A DNA stretch of 64,000 bases from assembly GCA_037976565.1 (NCBI GenBank), contig CP137681.1, positions 29,574,127 through 29,638,126 of the forward strand, written 5' to 3'. The DNA comes from Mesocentrotus franciscanus. Taxonomy: Eukaryota; Echinodermata; Echinoidea; Camarodonta; Strongylocentrotidae. The translations under genes were made by a program, and so were the position numbers. This document shows, in pieces, positions 1-12,769 of this stretch; position 1 is the stretch's first letter, and the number at the start of each line of letters is the position of its first letter. The notes beneath the pieces were generated by a model, which had not been told where the DNA came from, did no database searches, and saw only the letters and a program-made list of their open reading frames with translations.

Positions 1-1026
1 AAATGCAGTAGGATTTCATTTAGCTGCTTGTTCAAAGCTTGTGCCTTCAGCAGATTAATTACTTTGTGTATATACAGTGTATATGGAGCATTTGAGAAGA
101 ATAATAAGCCTAGACTTAATTTAATTCTTCCAGAATGTTCAATGAAGCAAGCATAGTATTAGCTCTGTGGTCAGTTTGTAAATACACATAATAGCATTAG
201 GCTTAGGCTCTCAAATGTTAATTAGGTTTGTGAATTAAATTACTACAACAAATAGGGAGTTTGAATATGCATCATTCATTACAACACGGTGCTACTTAGT
301 ATGAATACAATTCTCATCACGTGGCAGTAGACGTGAAAGAATATTCACACATACGTTGATATGTTCTGTAAATGGAATTTATCAGCATTTACTTGTCATT
401 TCACCTATCTATTTAACACAATGATCATGTATCCAGTGGAATGGTTTTGTATTAAAATAGAAATATAATAGAATAAAATTCATTAATTCCCTTCAGGTAC
501 TCATATCCATTTATAAAGGCAGACATGTATTCACTATGCTGTAAAGGAACGTCCACATTGCTAACTTTAAGCCTAACCCTAACCCAATTAGCTGCTGGTT
601 TTACAGGAAGATACTTGTATAACTCTTTACAAGAATTTAAACTTAATGAGATTGCTGTATTTCAATATTCTTTTATAAGTATGTACATGTATGATACAGC
701 TTATTCCATACACCTTTTGATGATGCTTTTAGTTTTCACCTCACATGGTTTATTTCTTTGAGGGGAAATGTATTTTCAAATCCAGTCGGCTCTTTCACAG
801 ATTATGCAAAACTCGGCGCACTCTTATTTCATTATGATAATTCAAGCCCAAATTCTTGACATTACGATGCTGAAAGCATAGAAATGCCTCTAATAATCTT
901 ATTTGTTGGATTAAACCAGTCCATGCGCAGACAGAAATCCCCACTGGCGATGTATTTGTAACGACAGTCCTCTCTTTGGTTTCCATCCCTGTGTACTAAT
1001 GGATATAATTTGCTTTTCAGCCACCG

Positions 1027-1096
1027 ACACCACGGTTCTCGATGACTCCATTCACACATAACACCACGGCTCTCAATGACTCCATTCACACATAGC
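1027..1096. repeat. Short tandem duplication, 33-bp unit x2
   Basis: The segment starting ACACCACGG(T/C)TCTC at 1028 is repeated at 1061 with three differences. Each unit ends in GACTCCATTCACACATA. Confidence 0.85.
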
Positions 1097-2119
1097 GCAT
1101 AGAAATACAGGTTGGGCCAGGCTCTCTTACACACTGGTATAATGCACATTTTCTAAAGAGCCCAGCCCAGCCCAACCCAACACAGGGTATCTCAGGCTTA
1201 GTAATGAACGGATCAAGATGTATACTGAACATACTGTACATGTAAATTTGAGTTCAAATTTATTTATTGAAATGAAATCCATGTATGTGCCTATTAAAAC
1301 CAGAAACTTGTAATCTGTTGCGAATCATTTAATATCCCGTTGACTAGTGAATTCTCTCATTCCCATACCTGTATAGGCTTTATTACACGAGGCATATATA
1401 TGGCCCCTGTATGTAATGCAAAGACTATATAATGTACATTTAACGAGAAATCAAGTTTTATTGTAGTTTTGTATGATATAATGTGTAGAACTAACTTAGT
1501 GCCAGTAGAAGTCAATGTTTTTATTAGTCTCACCTTTTGGAAAGTGCAACTAGCTCTAGGTATAAATGGCAGCAAATGACATTGTGAATGAGAGGAAATT
1601 GTCACATTAAACCCATGACATGATGTCATTCTAAATTGATTCTGTTTTGTCAGTCTAATCATGTAGGAGAGCTCATAGTCTGGTATTTGTAGCCTCAGTA
1701 ACTGCATCATGATAAACAAACTTTCTAAATCGAACAAATAATAACAACAAACCGGAAATTCCTGCTCAAGCTTTCCATTTTAATTTGTATGATTTCGTAT
1801 AAATTCCCACAATTCCTCCATGCTCTTGATGAGCACTCATTTAATTTGTTAGTTAATTGCATAGGTCATATATTTGTTATAAAACGTACTGGAGCTTTTC
1901 TACTATTTCAAAAATTTCCTAAGGTAATGTCAAATTTTTCAATATGATTTCCTCCAATATTTGAAAGTAGATTTATGTATAATTCTATTACAGAAATGTC
2001 TTCCCATGCTTGGGAGTAACTGCTAAACCTATCGACATTTTGCAATTGCCCTGTTGTGCAAATCTGGTGGGAATCGTGTTTACCTTTAGACATTAACCTC
2101 CAGTTCACACTCCCAAAAT

Positions 2120-2160
2120 TCATCGTATAGCTCTACGAGAATCATGTAACTATACGATGA
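2120..2160. repeat. Small perfect inverted repeat, 11-bp arms
   Basis: TCATCGTATAG at 2120-2130 is mirrored by CTATACGATGA at 2150-2160 around a 19-nt loop. A third partial arm (CATCGTATAACG) follows near 2182. The origin is unknown. Confidence 0.7.
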
Positions 2161-2404
2161 GTAATTGTTTTCTTCTATGCACATCGTATAACGAAACGTG
2201 TAGCGAAACGCATTTTGAGCATGGTTTCAAAGAAAACTCAAAGAATCAGGGTCCCGTTCTCGTCTGACCGTTGTATCATACAACAATCATTTTTTAAACT
2301 GGGAGGGGCTTATCGTGAGCGCACACTGATGATTGACCAATCGTCATTTTAACTGACCTCTCCAAAACTAGTTTATTTATACATTTCTTTTTTACAATGT
2401 TGTT

Positions 2405-2620
2405 ATGCTGTCTGTACACTGATATACTGTAAACGCTGTTCTTTTCGCGTGATTAATTCTTTGCGCTGAGCGACCCCAAAACATATTCGCTGGTTCTTAA
2501 ATTCGCGTTGAAGACAATTCAGCCCGTTTAAAACGCATAAGAAGTCATGCTTATACTTTCGCGAGTTCTAAAGTTCGCGCTTGCCGATCTTAGCGCGAAA
2601 TCCGCGACAATTAATGTACC
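2405..2620. repeat. CGCG-rich patch, possible old dispersed repeat
   Basis: Repeated short words TTCGCG, ATTCGCG, AGCGCGAA and TTCGCGAG lie in otherwise CpG-poor sequence. I know this alternation of CGCG with A/T runs from unclassified repeats in marine invertebrate genomes. No ends or target duplications are visible. Confidence 0.35.
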
Positions 2621-3050
2621 TCGAATATTTCTATTTAATAAACACATTGCTTTATGCAAGGATTCTTTCCCGACATGCGTTTCTTTATTCGAGTTTCGTA
2701 TAAGGTTTCTTTTGTCTGAACAGGGCATGAGTGTGAAGGGCATCACTCATTCTGGGAGGGGGCTGCTCTCGCTCATGTAATTTAGTCTGTCCGTCCCCCT
2801 CGCTGCCTTGTGTTGAGTTATCCAATTATTAAACTTTGCAGAAAATATTTGTCCAGGGGTTTGTGTCGTCAAGCGGGTTAGTATCAGGGGAGGGATGGGG
2901 TTATGTCTTGTGGTTTGCATGTCAAATCCATTTATGGGCGGCTGATGGGGGTAGGTGAGGCTGATGGGGTAGGTGAGATTTGATCAAACATGGTCTCTCT
3001 ACTCTAGGGGGATGCAGCCTTTATCTTTGTTGTGAGATGAAATCGACCGC

Positions 3051-3113
3051 TGAGAGCGACAAGGGCATTAACTCATATACTTTTGAATAGAACTAATGCC
3101 CGTCTGGCTCTCG
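3051..3113. repeat. H hairpin repeat copy
   Basis: The left arm TGAGAGCGACAAGGGCATTA pairs with right arm TAATGCCCGTCTGGCTCTC. The loop has the family form (actcatatacttttgaatag). Confidence 0.85.
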
Positions 3114-4510
3114 TAAGATGAAATAAGAAGAGATTTGTCAGAAGCATGATCTGTTCTTCCAGTCGTCTTTAATTTCTTTTCTCATCTTTCCTCATTCTTA
3201 TTTTTTAGGTTGTGGTCCAGTTTCTATGTCTATCTCATCATCTTTGCAAAACTTTCCCCTCCTTATCTCTCTCTATCATTCCTCTGGTTAGTTTCTTTAT
3301 TTCACTTTCTTTGAGGTTGTTTTCAGTACCCTATCTCTCTTTTACTCTATCTCATTCTTTCTTTCCTTCATCCATCTCTCTCCATTTCTTCACTCTCTTT
3401 CAAGCTCAAGTTGTATTCTCTATTCTTTCTTTATTTTATCTTGTTCCTCATTGTTTTCCTGCCATCTTCTGCAGTGGAGCATGTATTTTTCTTCTTAAAT
3501 GTCTTGGATTCACTGTTCATAGAACTATCAACCAATATTAAATCACTGTGCATTCAATCAGCATACATTAGTGTCTCCCGTCCCTTTATTGTAGTGAGTT
3601 TGGTTGAAATGTTTTGTGATAAGGTTTAGTTGTGAAATCTTGCATCTCTTCCCCATAGCCAATATGACATGAGTGCATTGTAGTGTAGTGAACAAAGAAA
3701 GGAAATTCATCTATAATTCATGCTGTAGACTGCAATTTGAACTTTAGGATGCATTAAAAGTTAAAAAATGTAAAAGTATTTCTTTCGTAATCTCTGTTTG
3801 TAGATGATCTAGGAAGACACAATGCCAAGCAAATTTGTCCAAGCTAGTTCCGATGTTTACATGACCCCTAACTGACAATGTCAAGTGAATTGAGTGGGTC
3901 TGGACATGACATACTCAGGGGTCGGTTGAGTTTACTGTACTTTTTCTTTCTTGCTGATGTTTTATTCATCAAGGGTATCACACATTGGTTGTGTAGGTAG
4001 GTTGAACTCTGCTGCCTGACCACACACAGAAGTCAGTAGGTGGTAATGAATATTATAAAACCCTGAAAGCAACAATGGGGACTACAGGGGATAGGTGTGA
4101 AGGAAGCAGCCTCACTTGTACATAGGGACAAGTCCAAGGTCATTAGCTGTAATATTCGTTATCGTATTAGTTATCATATTAGTTGCTGAGAATTATGTAA
4201 ATTAAACAAGAAGTTAGTTTTAAGAGTCAGAAAAGTGTCATTTTCCCTTGTTTTTTCACAATTCTTTTAATTCAAGCTGTGGGAGTGTTGTTAATATGTA
4301 TAGAATCATCAAGTAGGTTTATATTGTATGCATAAAGATACCCCCTCCCCCAAAGAAAATTCCTCTGGACAGTCAGGAAGAAGGTTCAGTGTGGAGCTTT
4401 GTCTTGATTGAGATGGAGATGAATATTGTAGTTTATAGATTGCACATTAGAGCAAGGTGAGGGAGTGACGTAGGTTGATTGCAAGACTGATATGAAGACA
4501 TAGTGAGGAC
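3114..4510. other. Unannotated intronic sequence
   Basis: Pyrimidine-rich sequence occupies 3170-3450; the rest is ordinary AT-rich sequence. No exon, inverted repeat or known element was recognised. Confidence 0.5.
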
Positions 4511-4518
4511 CTGATAGG

Positions 4519-4862
4519 GTGATGTGTGGAGAGAGAGAGATAGAGAGAGAGAGAAGGAAAGAAGCAGAGAGAAAGAAGGAGAGAAGAGAGAGGAAGAGGG
4601 AAGAAAGAGAGGGAGAGGAAAGAAGTGAGGGAGAGAGAGGAAAGAGGAAAGAAGAGAGGGAGAAGGAGAGGGGAGAAAGAGGGAGAGGGAACATAGAGGG
4701 AGTGAGATGGGGAGATAAAAGGAGAAGAGAGAGAGAGAGAGAGAGAAGTATATATAGATAGAGAAAGATGGAGAGGAAGAGGAAAGAAGAGAGGGAGGAG
4801 AAGAAGGGAGAGGGAGGGAGATGTGGCAAGAGAGGAGAGAGAGAGAGAGAGAGAGAGAAAAA
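4519..4862. repeat. Purine (GA/GGA) low-complexity tract
   Basis: About 340 bp of nearly pure A/G on the + strand, with GAGA and GGGAGA runs. The Arg/Glu-rich and Ser/Leu-rich reading frames here are artefacts. Confidence 0.95.
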
Positions 4863-5425
4863 GGTGGGGGGTAGGGATAGCAGAGAGCGCAAGTGAATGA
4901 TGCTGTGTGGAGGATGGAGAGAAAGAATTTAAGAATGTCAAGGCAAGTGAAGTTCCTACAGAATTCATGATGTACACTAATCCCATATGTTTTGATAAGC
5001 CAATTTTATCAACATTTTCATAAATGGGCTTAACCCATTTCCTATTGGATCCAGTTAATTCCAATGATATGCTTGTTGGCCCATACATGTACATTAAGGA
5101 GAATGAAAAAAGTCACTAAAAATACGTATTTTGGTTGACTTGTCTCTTGTAATGAAAATTCAAAGATAACCTGACTCATTATTAATAAATTTGTTTTCTT
5201 TCCTTCTTTTTTTCTTTCATGTTGCTTGATCATGGATTGGAACACACAGGTGAGACTTGTTCAATTTTTTTCAAACATTTGTTCACACTCTACTTTAACA
5301 TCTAGATTGAGTTTAGATCTATTAATTTTGTTATTTATGTGATATTTTTAGTTAGATGCCTGTGAGCTTATTATATAGGTATTCCAATTTAAAAAAAAAT
5401 TCTTTACCTGTTTTTATATGCATGA

Positions 5426-5469
5426 CGATGATGATAATCCTCATAATGATGATGATAATCCTCATAATA
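5426..5469. repeat. 22-bp tandem duplication
   Basis: GATGATGATAATCCTCATAAT is present twice in direct succession. Confidence 0.8.
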
Positions 5470-6950
5470 TAAAGAATCCTTAAATCCTGTGTCGAATCTT
5501 TCATCAAAGATATGTCATATAATGGAGTCTGAAGTGGAATATCTATAATAAGTGATCTATTAGCTAAATTATTGAAATGAAAATTGAAAATGGAGGTTGA
5601 CCGGATGAAGTACGATGAGCTAAGAGCTAGACTAGACATTTTTAATATCCAGCCTTTTCTCGCCTGAGCATCACTGTTTTGGGAGTTTAAAATCATTGGT
5701 CCTTACACACATCATTGTTAACTCAGCTCTCCCTTTTTTAATAATTTTTTTAATAGATTATCAAAAGAAAGTGAAGAAAAAAATGTTATTATGAACACTT
5801 GCAAAAAACTTCTCTAGAAAAAATATAATACCATGTGCATCCCTTATTGATGCAGTTATTACTTTCATAGTGACATCTGAAAGAATTGAAATATCATAAT
5901 TACTTCTCATACATTAACTTTACATTAGAAATTCTAAGATGAGCTCTCCTACATGTATGGACCCCTAAGATATATTTTGCACTATTGTTTGGGCATTAAA
6001 ATATTGACTTATTAATGCTTGTGTACAGAATGGAAGCTATTTCTAATATGTGCTGAATAATTCCTGATAGTACTCGTTTTGATTGCACCTCTTGGACCAA
6101 ATCTGGAGACCCTTTATAAAATAATTGGTTTGAAATCGACTAACATCCAATTTAGGAGAACACATGGTGAGAATTAGTTCCAGCAGGCGTATTCATCCAC
6201 CATTATAACCGTTCACAGCATGAATAGAGTTTATGTTTATGTTAGACGAACTAGGATAAGCTGCAGAAATGCAAAATGAAACGAGAAAATTCTGTGGATT
6301 TTTAAATCGAAATCCCTCTGAGAAAAATAAAGAATTAATAGTATAAGGTACAGCATTATAGCACAAAGTCCCTGAATTATGTTTTATTTATTTTATTTGT
6401 TTGTTGTTTTCTGCCTACATGTAGAAGTAGATTTTGACACTAAAATATAGAATATAATTAGCTTGCCTTTAAAAAAACTAATATTTCATCTATCATGTTC
6501 TTCAAGACTTGAAGAGTGAAAAATTCTGAAGCAGTTTGCCTCATAGTGATAAGTTCTGTTTTATTTAAACAGGGTTATCTCTTCAGTTTGCTCAATACTT
6601 TCCAAGAGATCCCTATATAATAATAATACACAAGATATACAAGAGTCCATTATTTTCAAAATCCCCCTGATAATGTTTAGAGCTATGTGATCACATTTCT
6701 TTTAAGGTGTATGCATTGTCATTAATATCACAAATGGCGCAATTTTTCTGAAGATAACCCATTCAAGATAATTCTCCCCATTCAGGAGAAGTTATTATTC
6801 TTGCCATTTAAAAAACACATCTTTTACCCCTTTTGTTGATAACATTGATATGACAAAAAGCATTATTATTGGAACATTACCCTTCAATATCGTGGAGGAA
6901 ATGTACCACTTGTATCCTTTCAACTACAGAGCTTTTCCCCCTCCTGTGTA
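5470..6950. other. Unannotated intronic sequence
   Basis: AT-rich unique-looking sequence with no supported gene, repeat end or hairpin. Confidence 0.5.
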
Positions 6951-6952
6951 TT

Positions 6953-7022
6953 GTCTGCATAGAGCCAGAAGGGCGTTATCTCATAAACTGAAACACAGTG
7001 TTAATGCCTTTTTTGCTCTTAA
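6953..7022. repeat. H hairpin repeat copy
   Basis: AGAGCCAGAAGGGCGTTATC on the left pairs imperfectly with GTTAATGCCTTTTTTGCTCT on the right; the loop contains AAACACAG. Confidence 0.85.
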
Positions 7023-7029
7023 GTGACAT

Positions 7030-9120
7030 ATTCAATGTGATAAAGCCAATTTCAATTGTTTAACTCGGTAGAAATGTGGCAAACTATTGATCAACTTGAA
7101 AGCCTTTATTGTTCATCTAATGACTTTGAATTAATTTGTGATAACTTGTGTTGCTAAGATACAATCCATTCCCCCATTGTATGCACCTGCACTTTACAAT
7201 TTTGCAAGAGATAATAGAATTGTATGAATGGGATACAGACCTATCATCATTAGTTAATAGATTATAATTTTGTGATGTACCTTCACCAGGCTTCCAACTC
7301 TCTCAGTGAACTTCATTTTTTAGTCATTTTTTTTCTTTTTAATATCAATTTGGTTTGTTATGTCCCATAAGTTACTGCTAACAATATTTTTTGTATACCT
7401 GCTAACTATTGATTTTGGAAGCCTATTGGAACTCAGATCAGAGAAAATATCGAGTAAAATGATACTTATGATGAAATTTCATATCAAAATAATAAACTAC
7501 TTTCTGTTACGGTTGAATTTGTAAGGAAATATAATTTTAGTCAGAGTAAAAGAGAAGACATTAGTAATTTGTTCCTGATCTTCTTTCATATCTGGAAGAT
7601 TGTGAAAAGAAAACATGGTACAGAGGTATAATTGATGTAATTATTTGAAGAGACAAAATATAAATAATTGTTCAAAAAGTTTTGAAGAGTGCAGGGAACA
7701 TGTTTTTTCTTCTATACAATCCCCAAACGCCATTGACATCCGGCACGATGTTTTCACCAATTGAACAAAAATGTCTCATTTCAAATTGTTATAGAGAATG
7801 TTCGCTCATTCACCCAATCCTTCAAAATGATCATGCTGTTGCCATGGTTACACTAGGATTCACATCCTCATCAACTATAATCCTTACAAATTCATCTATT
7901 TCATCTATTGATGAATCGTATGTTTATCAAAGTAGATCTAGAGTAATCAAATTGCAGTTAACTGTGCCAGGAGGTATTTACTTATTTTCCAAGCCAGACT
8001 TCGCCCGGGAATAGATATCCCATGTTCTCTCTTTGATAATAGCTACCGGCAAGATCAAATATTCTTCTACTCTCTGGCTATTAATATCTAACCAAAAGCC
8101 TCTATTCTGAAGATGAGCATTCTAAATCAAAACAAACAGGACTTTCTATCATCTCCCTACTGTTGGGTTACACTACCACATCAGGGAGTAATCTCCATTT
8201 CGCCTGGCATTTTTATGTTTCTCAGAGTCTGAACAACTCAGAATCATGGAACAGCTATTTTTCAACAAAAGTGTACAAATTAAGAAAAGAATGTCCCCAT
8301 TATGGAGCTATAAAGTGTGGCCGTAAAGTGATAATAATGTATTTTATGTAGCACATTTTCCACATACATGTTCAAACTTCAAAGGCACTTTGATGAAGTG
8401 GATGATGCAAGCGCATACACTTCTACATGGGATCTGCTCTATAAATATATCTATATTGTTCAGGGCTGGTATCAGCCTCACTCCAAGATGACTTTTAATT
8501 TTGACGTCTTTTAAATGTGGGTGTACAGAAAATGTAGCATATTATACCATAATGTCCCATGTATGACTATGAGACGCACCAATAATTTTGGGCACAGATT
8601 CAGAAAAGAATGGGAAACTACTCATTTGTATACATAATCCAATTAGTTGGGTTTGGTCCTGGTAATTGCTTTGTCCTTGTGTATCTCTGGCTTTGACTTC
8701 AAAATGATGTTTGTTTGTATAACATGATTATGATTTCTAATATTACAGCCAAGTTAATAAAGTCAAGTAGGTACTTTGGAATGTATTTAATAATTAATTT
8801 TACTCTCAATATCAAAGTTGTTTTGATAACCTCTGACCCTGAAGATCACCAAGGTAGACTGTTATCAAGTTTTGGTTTATAATTAGCTGTAATGTTATAG
8901 GAAGGAATAGAAGAATTGATTCTAGTACATCTTAATCTAATGGAAAATTAATGAGTAATTGAATAGAAACTAGCAAATGCAGCTGTGTACTGATGAAGGG
9001 CTCATGACTCCAAAGCTTTTTATTGAATTTGCTCTGAAAAAAAACTGACAGAAAGTTATTAAGAGAATAAAATGTTATCAAATCTATAAACAATTTCTGT
9101 GACTGTTATAAAAATCCTTC
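7030..9120. other. Unannotated intronic sequence
   Basis: Unique-looking AT-rich DNA. Open frames of 60-110 codons (for example 7682-8014) match no protein I recognise and show no splice-site framing. Confidence 0.5.
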
Positions 9121-9124
9121 TCTG

Positions 9125-10062
9125 CTTGCTCCCCATCTATTGTCCATCTATTTTTTCTTCTTTCTTCTTCCCTCTCTTTCTTTTGTCACCTTTCACTCAC
9201 TTTCCATAAAATTAAATGAATATTTGTATACTACTTCATCTCTTCCCCACTCTGTTCTGGAATTTCTTTCTCTCCAATCTCAAGAGTAATTTTCTTTCTT
9301 TCTTTCTTCTTTTCTTTCTTTCTTTCTTTCTTTCTATCTTTCATGTATGTTTTCTATATTAGCATTCACCTTCCAGCTTTCCTCTCCCAGTCTTTCTGCT
9401 CCTTTTCACTTCTGTTTACTCTCCTCTATTCCTTCTCCATCTCCTCACCTCTCTTCATTTTCCCCTCTCTCTTTATCCATCTCGCTGTACAGTATCATTG
9501 CCCCCTCTTTCTCAATCTCTCTCAATATTTATTCTCCTCTCTCCCTCCCTTTCTCTTCCTCTTCCTCTCCCTCAATTCTTTAGTATTTTTTTCCACTTTT
9601 CTCTTTTCATTCTTCCTTTTCTCATCTTTGTCATTCTATTTTTCTTGACGCTACTGCATCCCTCCTGTACCCCACTCTTTCTCTCTGTCTGACATCTCGC
9701 CATCCTCTCATATTTACCCTGTCCCCTCCCTTTATCTTCAAATCAGGAGAACACCTCCCATCCCGCCTCCCCCTCTCTCTAACTCTCTCTGACATCTTGT
9801 CACCCCCTCTCATATTTACCCTGTCCTCTCTTGTTACCATCAAACTATGAGGACCTCCTACTGGTAACACTGCACTCTGTGTAATTGGTTTTGACAAGTT
9901 CATGTTTGCTCAAGACGAGATGATATCCACTCCTTACATCCATTGTCATGTTCTTCTTCTCTTTCTCTTCTCCTTCTTTTCTCCTCCTCCTCATCTCCTC
10001 CTCATCTCCTCCTCATCTCCTCCTCCTTCTCCTCCTCCTTCTCTTTCTATTTTTTTCAGATA
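9125..10062. repeat. Long pyrimidine-rich (CT) low-complexity region
   Basis: More than 900 bp dominated by C/T on the + strand. It includes a CTTT run near 9296-9345 and CTCCTCATCTCCTC runs near 9980-10040. Ser/Leu/Phe-rich frames are composition artefacts. Confidence 0.9.
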
Positions 10063-10163
10063 TATCAATTAAAATGACAATGAGCTTTGTGAAGCACTGT
10101 AATCATCTTAGATATGCCTTAAAGAACAAAAAAAATAAAAACATGAAACTATGTTAATTCACA

Positions 10164-10310
10164 AGGAGGCATGATGGCCCAGTGGTAGAGTGTTGGTCTC
10201 TTAACGGGGAGGTCCTGAGTTCAAAACCAAGTTGATGCGCTACTTCTCTTTGGTAAGGCATTAATCCTCATTACCAATTCTCTCGGAGAGGATTTATATT
10301 ATTGCACTGT
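10164..10310 (+). mobile_element. tRNA-derived SINE copy
   Basis: The tRNA-like head has A-box-like TGGCCCAGTGG and B-box-like GAGTTCAAAACC. The body TCTTTGGTAAGGCATTAATC resembles the SINE at 55371. The 3' end is indistinct. Confidence 0.7.
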
Positions 10311-10519
10311 TACAATCTCATAAGCCTATTAGAAGAAAAAAATCACTACCGGTGGCGGTATTGCCTTAGATTCTAATGCTGTGGGAAAATTGAATATCCT
10401 TTTGGAAAATTGAAAATGATTATGAGGCATATAAAGCAGCGAAGGATAGTTTAATTGATAACCAGCAGAGCTTACACTTGCGTATATGCTCAAAATAACA
10501 ACTACAAGCAAGAAGGTAC

Positions 10520-10720
10520 TTCACTTTCTTCATCGACGCTCGCCGCCGCCGGTAACTTGGTAGACTCAAGGCTTCAGACTGGAGGCGCCGGGTAAAATGG
10601 ACGAGAAGCTGAGAGAATAATCCGTAAGGATTCACCCAGGCGGAAAATTGCAAACACGGTGTGTAGGGGATGGTAGAGAATGATGGAGAGCGGGGGATTT
10701 GTTCGTAATATCGGACGGAG
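10520..10720. promoter_or_regulatory. CpG-retaining patch, possible regulatory DNA or untranslated exon
   Basis: This is a local cluster of CpG (CGACGCTCGCCGCCGCCGG, GGCGCCGGG, ATCGGACGG) in a CpG-depleted intron. It overlaps a 160-codon minus-strand frame (10420-10902) with no recognisable family. It could be an unmethylated cis-regulatory module, an alternative 5' exon, or an unclassified repeat. Confidence 0.25.
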
Positions 10721-11559
10721 GTAACGTTATAATGTAAGCCTGTTTTATTACATACAACGCTGTAATGAGATACGGCATGGAATGTAGGTTGGCTGTCAAG
10801 GAAAGAAAAGGCATAGTCGGGAGTTAACGTTGACAAGTAATTGTTAAAATAAAATTTGATAGGTGGATGCCCATCACCCTCTCTGTAGCTAGATAACGAC
10901 ATGTGAAGATTATTTCATATTGCATACGGTAGCTAATTTTTGTTGCTCACATACATGAAATTGAAGATTGTGGTGTAAAAAACACCTTCTAAATAAAGTA
11001 TATGTATATATCCCACAATTTTGTATATAAATAGCATAAAATGAGCAATATTCAAAATGTGTTTCTTATCTATGTGTCACCATTTCTAGAGTCCTAGACA
11101 AATTGCTTTTGCCTTACTTATAATACTATCCTCGAGTGATGCAAGCATTTTATACTTTGAGGCTGGTATTCTTACAAGCTCCTCAACCCAATATCAAATT
11201 ATAGAAAAAAGCTTCAAATTCAATGTAAGGAGATGAAAAAGTTGTGGAAAATGGGGCAGAAATAATCGTCCCAACCGCCCCCTCAGGCATGTTGTAAGTG
11301 TGTCCAGAGCTCTCCCATACAGTGTACGTACGTTGTATAGGAGTAGATTGTATTCCGTGAATATGGGTAGAAGGGGTGTCAATGCTGTATCTATTATGCT
11401 CTGTTGTATTGGGAGGAGATTGGGAGCACGGATGGATAGATGTAGAGATGATGTTAGCTCATGCATTGACATGTGTAATTTCTTTCTTTGTCTCTTTCTC
11501 TGTTGTTTCCACTGTGTCTGTCTGCCTATCTTGTGAACTCGTATTCTCTGTGAGTGTGT

Positions 11560-11890
11560 CTCTTTTCCCTCTGTATCTTTGTGCCTTATTTCTATTTTGC
11601 ATGCTCTTTCTCTCTCTCTTTCTCTCTCTCTCCCTCCCTCTCTCTCTCTCTTGCTTTCTCTCTTTCTTCCTCTCTCTCTCTTTCTCTTTCTCTCTCTCTC
11701 TTTCTCTCTCCCCTTTCTCTCTCCCTTTCTCTCTCTCCCTCTCTCTCCCCCTTTCTCCCTCCCTCTCCTCTCTCTCTCTCTCCTCTCCCCTCTCCCCTCT
11801 CCCTCTCTCCCCTCTCCCCTCTCCCCTCTCTCTCTCCCTCCCTTCCCACTATCCCCTTTCTCTGCTCCTGCCTCTGCCTCTGTCTCTTTA
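11560..11890. repeat. CT/CCT low-complexity tract
   Basis: About 330 bp of TCTC and CCCTCT runs, almost pure pyrimidine on the + strand. The Arg/Glu-rich minus frame is an artefact. Confidence 0.95.
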
Positions 11891-12238
11891 GCCTCCATGT
11901 ACATGATTGTCTGTCGTCTGTCTGGCTAAATTATTTTTAACAAGCTTCTGGGCTAATGACAAGTGATTATAATTACATGCCTTCAAGATAAATACACTAT
12001 CATAGGTAGGACTGTGGTATATTTTAATTGTACTTTTTCAGATTATTGCAAGGCACATGCATCTGATTATGAGATTCTTTGCTCATATCTAATGATCAAC
12101 CGACATACCCCTATTGGCAATCAAACCGGCAAGTCTGCTTGATACATTCGTTGATTTAGCCTTGTTTCCAGACTCTGTGGTTTAATCCTTCTCAGTTATA
12201 CCTTACCGTACTAGATGAATAGACACCATAGATATTTT

Positions 12239-12306
12239 GTCTGTTGAGAGCCAGAAGGGCGTTACCATTTTATGGATGTTTATGAGTTACATCCCTTGGC
12301 CTCTCA
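12239..12306. repeat. H hairpin repeat copy
   Basis: The left arm CTGTTGAGAGCCAGAAGGGC is intact. The right arm (GAGTTACATCCCTTGGCCTC) is diverged. Confidence 0.85.
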
Positions 12307-12769
12307 GATGATGATATTTTCATGTCTAAAATATACCTGGAAAAGGCTTGATTAAATTAGATCTGTCTTTGCTCATTCTTATTAAACAGCTCTCTCTGTA
12401 AGGAAAACAAATATCAATCTCAGAATGTCATCTTCTTTTGTAATTACGATGAAGGCTGTTTCGCTCTGTAAAGCAATCATTGCATATGACATTACTGTTC
12501 ACACGTTGTATCAAAGGATTATTTGTGAATGTGAACTTGCCTTGGAATCGCCTTATCTTCCCGAATAATTTGATATTGGTAATATTTTGATTCAACTCAT
12601 GGTTTTCTTTAAATGTTATGCTTAAAAATACACATGAAATCAAATAGTAGATGAGACACAACATTTGAGTAGAAAGGTCTTGTATAGCTTATGCCCAAGA
12701 ATAATATCCTTATTGCAAAGATAAGTAAATGTATTCAAATATAATCTGCAAGTGTTAATATTAACACAA

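Noticed and set aside
566..590. Telomere-like CTAACCCTAACCC
   Set aside because: Only two repeats in ordinary AT-rich sequence; not evidence of an interstitial telomere.
4386..5094. Ser/Leu-rich and Arg/Glu-rich frames of 168-215 codons
   Set aside because: They come from the GA low-complexity tract; the same applies to frames at 9343-9692, 11194-11940, 38749-39023, 48487-48771, 49768-50124, 52544-52902 and 61839-62169.
10420..10902. 160-codon minus-strand frame
   Set aside because: It is the longest non-repetitive frame in the window, but shows no recognisable domain and no acceptor/donor framing; kept only as a CpG-rich patch.
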